Assembly (NCBI GenBank): GCA_029820915.1
Contig: JALGUI010000101.1
Coordinates: forward strand, 1 to 8,020
Direction: 5' to 3'
Length of the DNA: 8,020 nt
DNA from: Candidatus Zipacnadia bacterium
Lineage (GTDB): Bacteria; Armatimonadota; Zipacnadia; Zipacnadales; UBA5352
A program made the translations under genes and the position numbers. Shown piece after piece: positions 1-6,262 of this stretch; position 1 is the stretch's first letter, and the number at the start of each line of letters is the position of its first letter. Under the pieces are notes generated by a model that was not told the DNA's origin, did not search any database, and saw nothing but the letters and a program-made list of their open reading frames with translations.

Positions 1-1034
1 GCGTCACCCGAGCGCGCCAGGGACGAGAACGTCAGGTCGTCGAGGGCCTGCGGGCTCGGCGACCCATCGTCCGGCGAGCGCAGCGGCACGGCGTGGTTGA
101 TGTCCGCGCCCCACAGCCACAGCTCGTCGTCGCCGCCGACGGGCAGCGATGCGATGACATCGACCGCCCGGTCCTCGCCGGTCAGGTCCTCTAGCGCGCC
201 TCGGCAGGTGATGACGCCGCCCTCGACCGCCCACTCGGTGCTGACGCGAAGGCCCGCCTCGGCGTCTTCCCAGGTCTGCGCGATGTCCCCCGCAGCCTGC
301 TCGAGCGTTCCCGCCACCGGGATGACGTCGCCGCCCCACGGCTGGACCCACAGGCCGGAGGGCAGGTCGGTCGCGGTGATGTCGGCGTCGCCGACGAGAA
401 CCCGCGACACGCCGCCGGCGTCATTCAGAGTGAGTGACAGCCCATCATCGGTCGCCAGTGCAGCGAGATCGCGCGAGGCCGCCGGTCGCGGCCGGATGAC
501 GGTCGGCTCGGCGCGCTCGACCTGGACCACCGCGTCGTCCCACCACGCGGTGCCCGTGCCGTAGTGGCACAGGTAGATGACGATGGACGAGGTCTCACGC
601 TCGCAGACCGAGGTCGCGCGCACCTCCGCGAAGTCGTGAGTGCCGGGCAGGCCCTTGGCGACTACCGTCTGGCGCGCGCCGGCCGTGGACATCAGGTAGA
701 CGATGATGCTCGGCGCCGAGCCCGCGACGTCCTCCGCCGCGGACATGCCGCCGTAGGTCACGCGGCTGCCGGGCGGCAGCGGCGGGTCGAGGCGCACGGT
801 CCGCAGCACGTTGCCGGTCTGCCCCTCGGCGTTGGTCAGGCGGACCGAGCGATCGCCCGAGGCGGCGCGCGTGTCGTCCCAGGCGATCTCGCCGTCGCTG
901 CCGCGGTGGTTGAAGTTCCAGCCATTCGGCGCGTCCGCGCCGTCCTCGAAGCTGGGGTTCGCGGCGAGGTTCTGCGCCGCGGCCGGCGCGCACAGCCACG
1001 CCGGCAGGATCAGGAGCAGTGCGGGGCGCATCAT
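1..1034 (-). CDS. Secreted protein with N-terminal carbohydrate-binding-like domain (3' end beyond window)
   Basis: The frame stays open from an ATG at 1034 to the left edge (344 complete codons), so the C-terminus is missing. A GGAGG ribosome-binding site lies 7 nt upstream (1042–1046) and supports this start. Residues 1–20 form a signal peptide (MMRPALLLILPAW, then APAAA-Q), so export is expected. Residues 21–174 look like a CBM4/9-type β-sandwich: the opening NLAANPSFEDG, then NGWNF, a mid-domain SGDRSVRLTN and a closing TAWWDDAVVQVE are the usual landmarks. From about 185 a second β-rich region starts (DDGLSLTLNDAGGVSRVLVG), which resembles the accessory domains that precede glycoside-hydrolase-like modules. 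No catalytic residues can be assigned in the visible part. A polysaccharide-binding or -degrading role is inferred. The gene is divergent from the secretin-like gene at 1146 and lies in a different unit from the cell-division cluster. Confidence 0.82.
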   Translation of the reverse strand, partial: MMRPALLLILPAWLCAPAAAQNLAANPSFEDGADAPNGWNFNHRGSDGEIAWDDTRAASGDRSVRLTNAEGQTGNVLRTVRLDPPLPPGSRVTYGGMSAAEDVAGSAPSIIVYLMSTAGARQTVVAKGLPGTHDFAEVRATSVCERETSSIVIYLCHYGTGTAWWDDAVVQVERAEPTVIRPRPAASRDLAALATDDGLSLTLNDAGGVSRVLVGDADITATDLPSGLWVQPWGGDVIPVAGTLEQAAGDIAQTWEDAEAGLRVSTEWAVEGGVITCRGALEDLTGEDRAVDVIASLPVGGDDELWLWGADINHAVPLRSPDDGSPSPQALDDLTFSSLARSGD

Positions 1035-1145
1035 CCGGTAACCTCCGGGAGCCAGGCTGCGAATCTCTCACATAGGGTTCGCCGGGCCGCGCAAGTTCCC
1101 TGTCGTGCCGGCCGGTCCGGCGAGTTCCGACACTGGGGTGATGCC
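1035..1145. promoter_or_regulatory. Divergent intergenic region with two ribosome-binding sites
   Basis: This 111-bp gap separates two genes that are transcribed away from each other, so it should hold both promoters. The minus-strand gene has a clear GGAGG (1042–1046). The plus-strand gene has a weaker GGGGTGAT (1135–1142) close to its ATG. A GCCGG–CCGGC inverted repeat sits near 1108–1122. I could not find convincing −35/−10 pairs on either strand; the placement of promoters here rests on gene layout only. Confidence 0.4.
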
Positions 1146-2210
1146 ATGAGGCAGTGCTTGATCGCCGCTCTCATCATCGTCGCGTCATCGGCCCTCTGTG
1201 CGGCCGATACCATGGAAGTCATCGACCTGCTGCACCTGAACGCGGGCGACCTGGCGGCCGCGTTCTCGGGTGGCGGATCGTCGAGCGCCGACGTCCTCGA
1301 CGCCGAGGCGACCGACTTCGCGGTCGATGCCATGCACTACGTGGCCGACCGCGCGCGCGGCAGGAGCGGCGACCCGCAGCCCGTGTCCGTCAGCCGCGGG
1401 CGCTCGGCGCCCGGCGGCGCCGGCAACCTCTCGGGCCTGCTGCCCGAGGGCCTGGCGGCGCCGCCCGTGGCCGCGCCCAACCGCAACGCGCTCATCGTGC
1501 GGGGCGACCGCGACGCCATCGACGAGCTGCGCGAGATCATCGCCATGCTCGACGTGCCCGTGCCCATGGTGAACGTCGAGCTGGCCAACGATGAGGTGAG
1601 CACGTCGCAGTCGCGGCACATCGACCCGTCCCTGCGCGCGTGGGGCTGGGGCGGCGAGGCGTCGCTCGGCCGGCTCGCCGAGCCCGTGCTGGGCTTCGGC
1701 CTGGGCAATCTGTCCGCGGTGCTCGGCTACGACGCCGGCCGGACCAACCGCCGCACCATGACCGCCGCGAGTGTGACGGGCATGAGCGGGCGGCCCATGG
1801 TCATCTCGGTCGGCGAGGTGCGGCCGCGCATCGTCGGCGAGGTCTATTACGACCCGTGGGGCCGGCGGCAGGTACAGTACTACGTCGAGGCGGTCTTCGT
1901 CGGGGTGACCTTCTGGGTGCTGCCCACCATCAACGCCGATGACACCGTGACGATGGTGCTGCGGCCGATGCTGTCTGAGGCGGCGGGCCCCGCGGCTCAG
2001 ATCGGCGCCGGCGACGTCATCCGCCGCACGCTGGTGGAGACCACGGTACGCGTCCCGGACGGCCGGTCGCTCGTCATCGGCGGGCTCGACCGGCACGCCG
2101 ATGAGCTCAGCCGCAGCCTCCCCCTATCGGCGGTCGAGATGCGCACCGACGGCAGCTCGATCCTCAGCGTCACGCCGCGCATCATCAGGATGGCGGGTAG
2201 CGGGCGGTAG
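1146..2210 (+). CDS. Short secretin-like protein (type II/III secretion or type IV pilus secretin family)
   Basis: The frame is open from further upstream, but the ATG at 1146 begins a classic signal peptide (MRQCLIAALIIVASSALCAA) and follows a GGGGTGAT element, giving 354 residues. After the signal, residues 23–40 (EVIDLLHLNAGDLAAAF) and 114–139 (NALIVRGDRDAIDELREIIAMLD) form the two halves of one secretin N-domain, split by a Gly/Ser/Ala-rich insert at 41–112. The C-terminal secretin core follows: SVGEVRPRIVG (221–231), YYVEAVFVGVTFWVLPTIN (245–263), TVTMVLRPMLS (267–277), then LVETTVRVPDGRSLVIGGL (296–314) and SILSVTPRII (338–347). Known secretins of this family form outer-membrane rings. 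This one is far shorter than usual, and the VPLLGD-type gate stretch after the IGGL motif is reduced to a few residues (LSRSLPLSA). It may be a non-channel relative. No pilus or secretion partner genes are in view. Confidence 0.85.
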   Translation: MRQCLIAALIIVASSALCAADTMEVIDLLHLNAGDLAAAFSGGGSSSADVLDAEATDFAVDAMHYVADRARGRSGDPQPVSVSRGRSAPGGAGNLSGLLPEGLAAPPVAAPNRNALIVRGDRDAIDELREIIAMLDVPVPMVNVELANDEVSTSQSRHIDPSLRAWGWGGEASLGRLAEPVLGFGLGNLSAVLGYDAGRTNRRTMTAASVTGMSGRPMVISVGEVRPRIVGEVYYDPWGRRQVQYYVEAVFVGVTFWVLPTINADDTVTMVLRPMLSEAAGPAAQIGAGDVIRRTLVETTVRVPDGRSLVIGGLDRHADELSRSLPLSAVEMRTDGSSILSVTPRIIRMAGSGR

Positions 2211-2241
2211 TGCTGAGTTGCAGAAGTGGGCGCATGTTCCT

Positions 2242-2253
2242 CAAGCCGGCTTG
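2242..2253. repeat. Perfect 12-bp palindrome downstream of the secretin-like gene
   Basis: CAAGCCGGCTTG is fully self-complementary and starts 32 nt after the stop codon at 2208–2210. It has no T-tract, so an intrinsic terminator role is weak. It could be a protein-binding site or part of the repeat island. Confidence 0.4.
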
Positions 2254-2276
2254 CCTCACCCCCCGCTCTCCGTGCC

Positions 2277-2298
2277 GGCTATGCATTGCCCACAACTC
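2277..2298 (+). repeat. Left arm of 22-bp inverted repeat
   Basis: Begins GGCTATGCATT and continues GCCCACAACTC. It matches the reverse complement of 2971–2992 except at arm positions 12 and 20. The ATGCAT core is itself palindromic. Such a match over 22 bp is very unlikely by chance in a window of this size. Confidence 0.75.
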
Positions 2299-2338
2299 CG
2301 GTGGCGTCCTCGACGTGAAGACCGTGCGCGGCGGCGGA

Positions 2339-2380
2339 GGCAACGGTCACGGCTACGGCAACGGCAACGCCAACGGCTCG
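2339..2380 (+). repeat. Hexanucleotide tandem repeat, GGCAAC-type
   Basis: Seven consecutive 6-bp units: GGCAAC, GGTCAC, GGCTAC, GGCAAC, GGCAAC, GCCAAC, GGCTCG. They differ from the GGCAAC consensus at zero to two positions. In one frame they would read as Gly-Asn/His/Tyr pairs, but there is no supported gene here. Variation between units suggests an old or drifting repeat. Confidence 0.65.
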
Positions 2381-2389
2381 GGGAGGGCT

Positions 2390-2464
2390 CTTTCTTGGAA
2401 GAAAGCCGCCCGTAGATCGCTCGCTCCGCTCGCGATCACCTGGGAGTTTGCTGGCGCAAACTCC
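2390..2464. ncRNA. Run of three hairpins; possible structured RNA or palindromic unit
   Basis: Three hairpins follow each other closely. CTTTCT (2390–2395) pairs with AGAAAG (2400–2405) around a 4-nt loop. GATCGC (2415–2420) pairs with GCGATC (2432–2437). GGAGTTTGC (2443–2451) pairs with GCAAACTCC (2456–2464), a perfect 9-bp stem with a TGGC loop. The stems are perfect and lie outside any gene, which suggests structure under constraint. The strand and function are unknown and no known RNA family is recognised. It may equally be a palindromic DNA repeat like REP elements. Confidence 0.3.
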
Positions 2465-2580
2465 GTCCCCCGCACCCCTCCCGCAAAGAACTTCGCATGG
2501 CGTCAGGCGAGAAGCGGAGGGCCTCGGGACCGGTGGCGCGCAGACGCGGGACGGCTCGCGCAGCACCGTGGCGCCGCGGC

Positions 2581-2593
2581 GCGCCTTCGGCGC
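2581..2593. repeat. Small hairpin with TTC loop
   Basis: GCGCC and GGCGC form a perfect 5-bp stem around TTC. It is one of several short hairpins with the same loop style in this island. Confidence 0.35.
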
Positions 2594-2707
2594 ACACGCT
2601 GCGCTCACGGTCCCGCGCTCAACCGCCGCACGGCACCAGGGCAGCGACCGGCGACGGGCAGCGGCCGGCCGTTGCCTGGCGCTCGCGGCCGGCTCGCGTG
2701 CTCCGTC

Positions 2708-2722
2708 CCGTCCTTCGGACGG
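2708..2722. repeat. Small hairpin with TTC loop
   Basis: CCGTCC and GGACGG form a perfect 6-bp stem around TTC, the same layout as the hairpin at 2581–2593. No T-tract follows on either strand. Confidence 0.4.
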
Positions 2723-2898
2723 ACCTGCGCGCGCCTCGCCGGCGGCGGCGTGACCTGCGCCCTCGCTGCGCTCGGCCTTCGTCCACGCCGCAGCGCAGCC
2801 GGCGCCCACTGGCGTGTGCGCCTGCTGCGCCCGCGAGCGCTGGGGAGGTGGCCGCTTAACGGCGCCGCCGTGGGCGGTGCGAGGAGCGGCCCCTCCGG

Positions 2899-2917
2899 GA
2901 GGATGCTGCGCATCCTC
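2899..2917. repeat. Perfect 8-bp hairpin
   Basis: GAGGATGC and GCATCCTC form a perfect 8-bp stem around TGC. A CCTCC-G-GGAGG palindrome (2892–2902) overlaps its left side, so alternative folds are possible. It lies about 55 bp inside the right inverted-repeat arm. Confidence 0.5.
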
Positions 2918-2970
2918 ACGACAAGGCGGCGCATCGCTTGTCCATTGCGTGGCCTCGCCGCAGCCGTCCC

Positions 2971-2992
2971 GACTTGTGGGTAATGCATAGCC
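2971..2992 (-). repeat. Right arm of 22-bp inverted repeat
   Basis: Read on the minus strand it begins GGCTATGCATT and continues ACCCACAAGTC, differing from the left arm at two positions. Similarity does not extend inward beyond the arm when the two sides are compared by eye. Confidence 0.75.
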
Positions 2993-3071
2993 CTGCCGGC
3001 GAGGGGGAGAACGCAATGCGGCCCCGAAGGTCCGGGCTTCTGCGGGCCGGCCGCCAGAGTGGTCGCAGGCC

Positions 3072-3088
3072 CCCTCCGGAACGGAGGG
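3072..3088 (-). terminator. Second hairpin downstream of the DUF167 gene
   Basis: CCCTCCG and CGGAGGG form a perfect 7-bp stem around GAA on the plus strand. Read on the minus strand it follows the stronger hairpin at 3102–3127. Two stacked hairpins after the last gene of the cluster fit a transcription end, but no T-tract is present, so the call rests on position and stem strength. Confidence 0.4.
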
Positions 3089-3101
3089 AGTGGCCGAGCG
3101 T

Positions 3102-3127
3102 CGGACCCCGCCCTTGGGCGGGGTCCG
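3102..3127 (-). terminator. Strong GC hairpin, likely end of the minus-strand cluster
   Basis: CGGACCCCGCCC and GGGCGGGGTCCG are perfect 12-nt complements separated by TT; in RNA the innermost pair would open to leave an 11-bp stem. It lies 53 nt downstream of the DUF167 stop on the minus strand. There is no T-tract, as is common for GC-rich genomes whose terminators are poorly described. Its symmetry would let it act on transcripts from either direction in this convergent layout. Confidence 0.55.
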
Positions 3128-3180
3128 CGCGAGGGCGGGGGAGGTCCGCAGTGCAGAGCGCGAACCTCTACACGCGGGTG

Positions 3181-3465
3181 CTATCGGCCGACGTGGGGCT
3201 TGAGGCGCTCGCGGGCCTCGTCCGCGCTGATGCCGGCTACGTGCACGAGCTTGTGCCGCGAGGTCTCGCCGTGCACCAGGCTGATGTCCGCGGGCGACAC
3301 CGCGAAGACCTCGGCCAGGAAGCTGTACAGCTCGCGGTTGGCCCGGCCCTCGATGGGCGGCGCGGTGAGCTTGACCGTCAGCTCCTCGCCCCGCCAGCCG
3401 ACCACCTCGTTCCTCGGGGCGCCCGGGATGACCTTGAGCCTGACCTTCACGCCCGCCCCGGCCAT
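3181..3465 (-). CDS. DUF167 (YggU/UPF0235) family protein
   Basis: Ninety-four residues from an ATG at 3465, the usual length of this family. A longer upstream frame exists, but it would overlap the CPBP gene; the GGGGAGG at 3471–3477, five nt upstream of this ATG, decides the start. Family landmarks are VKVRLKVIPGAPRNEV (6–21), LTVKLTAPPIEGRAN (29–43) and SLVHGETSRHKLVHV (62–76). Members are small soluble α/β proteins of unknown biochemical role. The ribosome-binding site overlaps the stop codon of the upstream gene (3477–3479), so translation of the two is probably coupled. It is the last gene of the minus-strand cluster; two hairpins follow within 110 nt. Confidence 0.92.
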   Translation of the reverse strand: MAGAGVKVRLKVIPGAPRNEVVGWRGEELTVKLTAPPIEGRANRELYSFLAEVFAVSPADISLVHGETSRHKLVHVAGISADEARERLKPHVGR

Positions 3466-3476
3466 CGCGCCCTCCC

Positions 3477-4916
3477 CTACAGCGACTGCAGCAGCATGAC
3501 CGCGAGCACCAGGCCGTTGTGCAGGCTGTGCGCGACTATGCCCGGGAGCAGCGAGCGAGTGTGCTCGTAGAGGTAGCACAGCATGGCCCCGATCAGGCCG
3601 ATGACGAGAAAGGCGTCGGCGTTGAGGTGCACGGCGGCGAACAGCACGCCGCCGATGACGATGGCGTGGCGAGCGGGCAGGAAGCGCCGCAGGCCGCCGT
3701 AGAGGTAGCCCCGGAAGATCGTCTCCTCGGCAATGGGCGCGATGACGGAGACGAGGACCAGGTAGAGGACGATCTCGCCGGGTGACTTCGCGCCCCCGAC
3801 GATCTCCTCCGTGGTCTGCGCCAGCGGCAGGCCCCCGCCGAACAGCGCACCGATGATGGCGGCGACCGCCACGATGGCGGTAACGAAGACCGCGTACCCC
3901 GCCAGGCCGATGCCCACCAGCCTGGCGACTCCGCGGAAGCGCATCCCCAGGGTCCTCAACGGCCGCGAGCTGCGGGCCCGCACGCGATGGACGATCACCG
4001 CGATGGTCACGCCCGCGACCAGGATGTACTGCAGCGCCACCGCCAGCGCCCTGAGTTCGGGCCGGCCGTCGGACGCGAGCGTGCTCCCGATGGCCTGAGG
4101 CGTCACCAGCCCGCCCAGCACCAGGGCGAAGAGCATGACCGCGATCGCCTCGGCAATGTCGATGATGGTCCAGGGCACCATGAAGGGGAGGCGCGCCTCG
4201 GCCCGCGGCAGGGACAGCCCGCGCCGGACGGCCAGTATCACCAGCGTCACCAGGCCGGTCACCAGCAGCGCGGCGCCGAGGCCGCCGACCGCACCGAAGC
4301 CCGCGAGGAAGCGCGTGGCGCGCGCCTGCTGCCGGGCGCGCACGGCGGCGAGCGACGCGTCGTCCTCGAGGCGCCCGTAGCAGTCCGCCAGGACCATGTC
4401 CACCAGCCAGCCCTCGCGCCCGCCGATCACGCCCACCTTGTCGCGCAACTTGTCGGGGGGCAGGTCGGGCTGCGAGTAGACCTCGGCGAGGGCGTGGTAG
4501 TACGAGCTGCTCGCCTCATCGAGGCTGGCGGCCAGCGTCAGCATGTCCGCCGCCTGCTCGCCGTAACCGCGGTGGCCGTAGATCACGCCGAGGCGGTACG
4601 CGGCGCCATGGCCCGGCCGGCCCGACAGTGTGCGGCGCTCCCAGATGGCGATCGCCCGCTCCTGCAGCATCTCGGCGTCATCGGTCAGAGTCACCGAGGC
4701 GCTCTCGGCAACGCGCGCCGCCGCGTCGCCGAGCCGGTAGATGAGGTCGGCCTGCATGGTCTGCTGGCGCGACAGGTGATACCATCGCTCGGAGGGCAGT
4801 TCGGCGCGCCGGGTATCCAGCCCGATGAGCGTGACGGCGGCGACCAGCAGCGCGGCGATGATCGCCACTCGCGGAAGCTGCTCCCGGATGTCGCCGATGG
4901 CGGGGTGATACGACAC
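3477..4916 (-). CDS. CPBP-family intramembrane metalloprotease with extra N-terminal helical domain
   Basis: 479 residues from a GTG start at 4916, with GGGAG 9 nt upstream. The C-terminal CPBP (Abi/CAAX protease) domain carries all three motifs: EETIFR (E397, E398, R402), FAAVH (F426, H430) and HSLHN (H463, N467). The glutamates and histidines are the expected metal and catalytic residues. Membrane segments lie near 16–33, 205–230, 250–272, 290–309, 333–360, 382–395, 417–445 and 455–477. The unusual part is residues 35–200, between the first and second membrane segments: soluble, helix-rich and TPR-like (AIAIWERRTLSG, YRLGVIYGHRGYGEQAADML, SSYYHALAEVY). Most CPBP proteins lack it. Membership of the family is firm. 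The substrate is unknown; cleavage of prenylated or other membrane proteins, or a non-proteolytic role, are all possible. It is 40 nt after yggT and 11 nt before the DUF167 gene, so probably co-transcribed with both. Confidence 0.93.
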   Translation of the reverse strand: MSYHPAIGDIREQLPRVAIIAALLVAAVTLIGLDTRRAELPSERWYHLSRQQTMQADLIYRLGDAAARVAESASVTLTDDAEMLQERAIAIWERRTLSGRPGHGAAYRLGVIYGHRGYGEQAADMLTLAASLDEASSSYYHALAEVYSQPDLPPDKLRDKVGVIGGREGWLVDMVLADCYGRLEDDASLAAVRARQQARATRFLAGFGAVGGLGAALLVTGLVTLVILAVRRGLSLPRAEARLPFMVPWTIIDIAEAIAVMLFALVLGGLVTPQAIGSTLASDGRPELRALAVALQYILVAGVTIAVIVHRVRARSSRPLRTLGMRFRGVARLVGIGLAGYAVFVTAIVAVAAIIGALFGGGLPLAQTTEEIVGGAKSPGEIVLYLVLVSVIAPIAEETIFRGYLYGGLRRFLPARHAIVIGGVLFAAVHLNADAFLVIGLIGAMLCYLYEHTRSLLPGIVAHSLHNGLVLAVMLLQSL

Positions 4917-4956
4917 GACCGGTGACTCCCATCGCGACGGCCCTCAGGCCGCCGCG

Positions 4957-5244
4957 TCAGACGGAGTAGAGCGCGCGAATCAGCAGCCTCTCGACGAGCT
5001 TGATGACCAGGTAAGCGACGATGGGCGAGAAGTCGATGGGCGCGCCCGCCTGGTAGCGCAACAGGAAGTTGCGGATCGGCTTCAGCAGCGGCTCGGTCGT
5101 GACGAACGAGAGGCGCTCGATCCTCTGCAGGATCGGGTGGAGCCGGCGCGGCTGCAGCCAACTGAAGACCACCCGCACCAGCAGCAGGACGTAGAAGACG
5201 TCGGCGACCAGCTTGATGGCCTGAGCGATCGGATAGGCAGCCAC
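4957..5244 (-). CDS. yggT: YggT/YlmG family membrane protein
   Basis: Ninety-five residues from a GTG start at 5244 with a weak, close GGTGA-type site. Two membrane segments (about 10–30 and 71–92) flank a conserved central loop: LLLVRVVFSWL (20–30), TTEPLLKPIRNFL (49–61) and APIDFSPIVAYLVI (68–81), which are the YggT signatures. It contains one YggT unit, like YlmG of Gram-positives and unlike the two-unit E. coli protein. YlmG/YggT proteins are linked genetically to cell division, osmotic tolerance and, in chloroplasts, nucleoid distribution, but the molecular role is unsettled. It sits 28 nt after proC and 40 nt before the CPBP gene, in the same order relative to sepF as in many ylm clusters. 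Confidence 0.93.
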   Translation of the reverse strand: MAAYPIAQAIKLVADVFYVLLLVRVVFSWLQPRRLHPILQRIERLSFVTTEPLLKPIRNFLLRYQAGAPIDFSPIVAYLVIKLVERLLIRALYSV

Positions 5245-5272
5245 ACTTCACCGCATTGAACGCCGTTTTCGG

Positions 5273-6091
5273 TCAGCCGCCCAGCTCGCGGGCGCGCTCG
5301 GCGGCCGCTACTACGGCCTCCATCACCGCGGCGCGAAAGGCACGCGCCTCAAGCGCCGAGAGGCCGGCAATCGTCGTCCCGCCGGGCGATGACACCAGGT
5401 CCTTGAGCACCGCGGGCGAGGCATCGTTGTCCAGAATCCACCTGGCTGCGCCCAGCGCGGTCTGCGCCGCCAGCCGCAGCGCCTGCCCGCGGCCCAGCCC
5501 GGCCTTCACGCCGCCATCGGCGAGCGCCTCGATGAAGACCGCGGCGAAGGCGGGACCGCTCCCCGACAGCCCCGTCACCGCGTCGAGCAGCTCCTCCTCC
5601 ACCTCGACGACTTCGCCGGCCGCGCCCAGCAGCTCGGCGACGAAGGCCCTCTGCTCGTCCGTGACCCCCGGCGCGGCCGACCACGCCGACGCCGCCTCGC
5701 CGACGGTGCAGCAGATGTTGGGCATCACGCGCACGAGGTTCGGGGCCCGGCCCACGGCCTCGCGCAGCGTCTCGAGCGACACGCCCGCGGCGATGGAGAC
5801 GACGAGCTGACCCGCGCGGAACTCCTGGCGCAGATCGCCGAGCACCTCCCCGATCACCTGCGGCTTGACGGCGACGAGGATGTTCGCCGCGCCGTCAACG
5901 ACCTCCCGGTTGTCGTCGGTGGCCGCACAGCCGAGTTGCTCGGCCTCGCTGCGGCGGGCCGGGCTGACGTCGGAGGCGATCACCTCGGTGGCCTCGACCA
6001 CGCCGTTGCGCACGGCCGCGCTGAGCAGCGCTCTGCCCATCACGCCCGTGCCGATGATCCCGAGGCGGTAGCGCACGGCGTCCTGGCTCAT
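5273..6091 (-). CDS. proC: Pyrroline-5-carboxylate reductase
   Basis: Catalyses the last step of proline synthesis, reduction of 1-pyrroline-5-carboxylate with NAD(P)H in the cytosol. From the ATG at 6091 it is 272 residues, typical for the family. The Rossmann nucleotide loop is GIIGTGVMG (11–19). VAVKPQ (73–78), SIAAGVSLETL (99–109) and RVMPN (121–125) follow, then the C-terminal dimer/active-site region with LSGSGPAF (175–182), FIEALADGGVKAGL (186–199) and the family signature LVSSPGGTTIAGLSALE (232–248). A TTG at 6097 is also in frame, but it would abut the AGAGG ribosome-binding site; the ATG has a 6-nt spacing and is preferred. proC lies between sepF and yggT, an arrangement known from several phyla. 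It is separated from sepF by 260 nt with strong hairpins, so it probably has its own promoter. Confidence 0.97.
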   Translation of the reverse strand: MSQDAVRYRLGIIGTGVMGRALLSAAVRNGVVEATEVIASDVSPARRSEAEQLGCAATDDNREVVDGAANILVAVKPQVIGEVLGDLRQEFRAGQLVVSIAAGVSLETLREAVGRAPNLVRVMPNICCTVGEAASAWSAAPGVTDEQRAFVAELLGAAGEVVEVEEELLDAVTGLSGSGPAFAAVFIEALADGGVKAGLGRGQALRLAAQTALGAARWILDNDASPAVLKDLVSSPGGTTIAGLSALEARAFRAAVMEAVVAAAERARELGG

Positions 6092-6151
6092 CGTCAACCT
6101 CTGGCGATCCGCACGTCGGGCCGCCTAGCCCGGACTATTCGTCAACAATCT

Positions 6152-6169
6152 CGTCTCAATCCCGAGACG
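6152..6169. promoter_or_regulatory. Short inverted repeat in the proC leader
   Basis: CGTCTC and GAGACG flank AATCCC with perfect 6-bp arms. The spacing suits a dimeric regulator or a small RNA hairpin, about 60 nt upstream of the proC start. It could also be chance in GC-rich DNA. Confidence 0.3.
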
Positions 6170-6262
6170 GCCCGTTGATACGGCGCACAGCGCCAAGGGC
6201 CAGTTCTTGCGGATGCATAGTTGACGCACTGTGCGGCCTGGAATGCATGTCGGGCTGGAAGC

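Larger units (their letters stand above)
2277..2992. mobile_element. Possible non-autonomous (MITE-like) element bounded by inverted repeats
   Basis: Two 22-bp arms at 2277–2298 and 2971–2992 are inverted copies of each other with 20 of 22 positions matching, enclosing 672 bp with no credible gene. This resembles a miniature inverted-repeat element. The bases just outside are GTGCC on the left and CTGCC on the right, four of five the same, which could be a worn target duplication but is too short to rely on. No transposase is encoded. The element limits are inferred from the arms only; the real repeat could be larger or the arms could serve another role. Confidence 0.35.
2211..3180. other. 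Gene-free, hairpin-dense GC-rich island
   Basis: About 970 bp between the convergent secretin-like and DUF167 genes. Long open frames exist on both strands, but they are Arg/Ala/Pro/Gly-rich, lack ribosome-binding sites and show no family motifs; they look like by-products of high GC. The stretch instead holds a 12-bp palindrome, an inverted-repeat pair, a hexamer repeat and at least eight perfect or near-perfect hairpins, listed separately. It could be a non-coding repeat element, a structured RNA, or decayed mobile DNA. The sequence alone does not decide between these. Confidence 0.6.

Noticed and set aside
564..1145. Upstream extension of the secretin-like frame
   Set aside because: It runs antisense through the secreted-protein gene, and the signal peptide begins precisely at the ATG at 1146.
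1163..1199. Possible lipobox in the secretin-like signal peptide (SALC, residues 15–18)
   Set aside because: The residue before the cysteine is leucine, not Gly, Ala or Ser, so lipoprotein processing is unlikely; signal peptidase I cleavage after the following alanines fits better.
2210..2983. 257-codon open frame on the plus strand starting at a GTG that overlaps the secretin stop
   Set aside because: Composition is Arg/Ala/Gly/Pro-rich, no ribosome-binding site or family motif is seen, and it spans hairpins, the hexamer repeat and the inverted-repeat arms. High GC explains its length.
2279..3016. 245-codon open frame on the minus strand across the same island
   Set aside because: Same reasons: low-complexity composition, no credible start signal, and a competing open frame of equal quality on the other strand.
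3987..4925. 312-codon open frame on the plus strand opposite the CPBP gene
   Set aside because: It is antisense to a gene with intact family motifs, and its Arg/Asp/His/Gln-rich content is that of a shadow frame.
6213..6248. ATGCAT palindromes in the proC leader as relatives of the inverted-repeat arms
   Set aside because: One shares only ATGCATAG with the right arm and the other only ATGCAT; the matches are too short to claim kinship.
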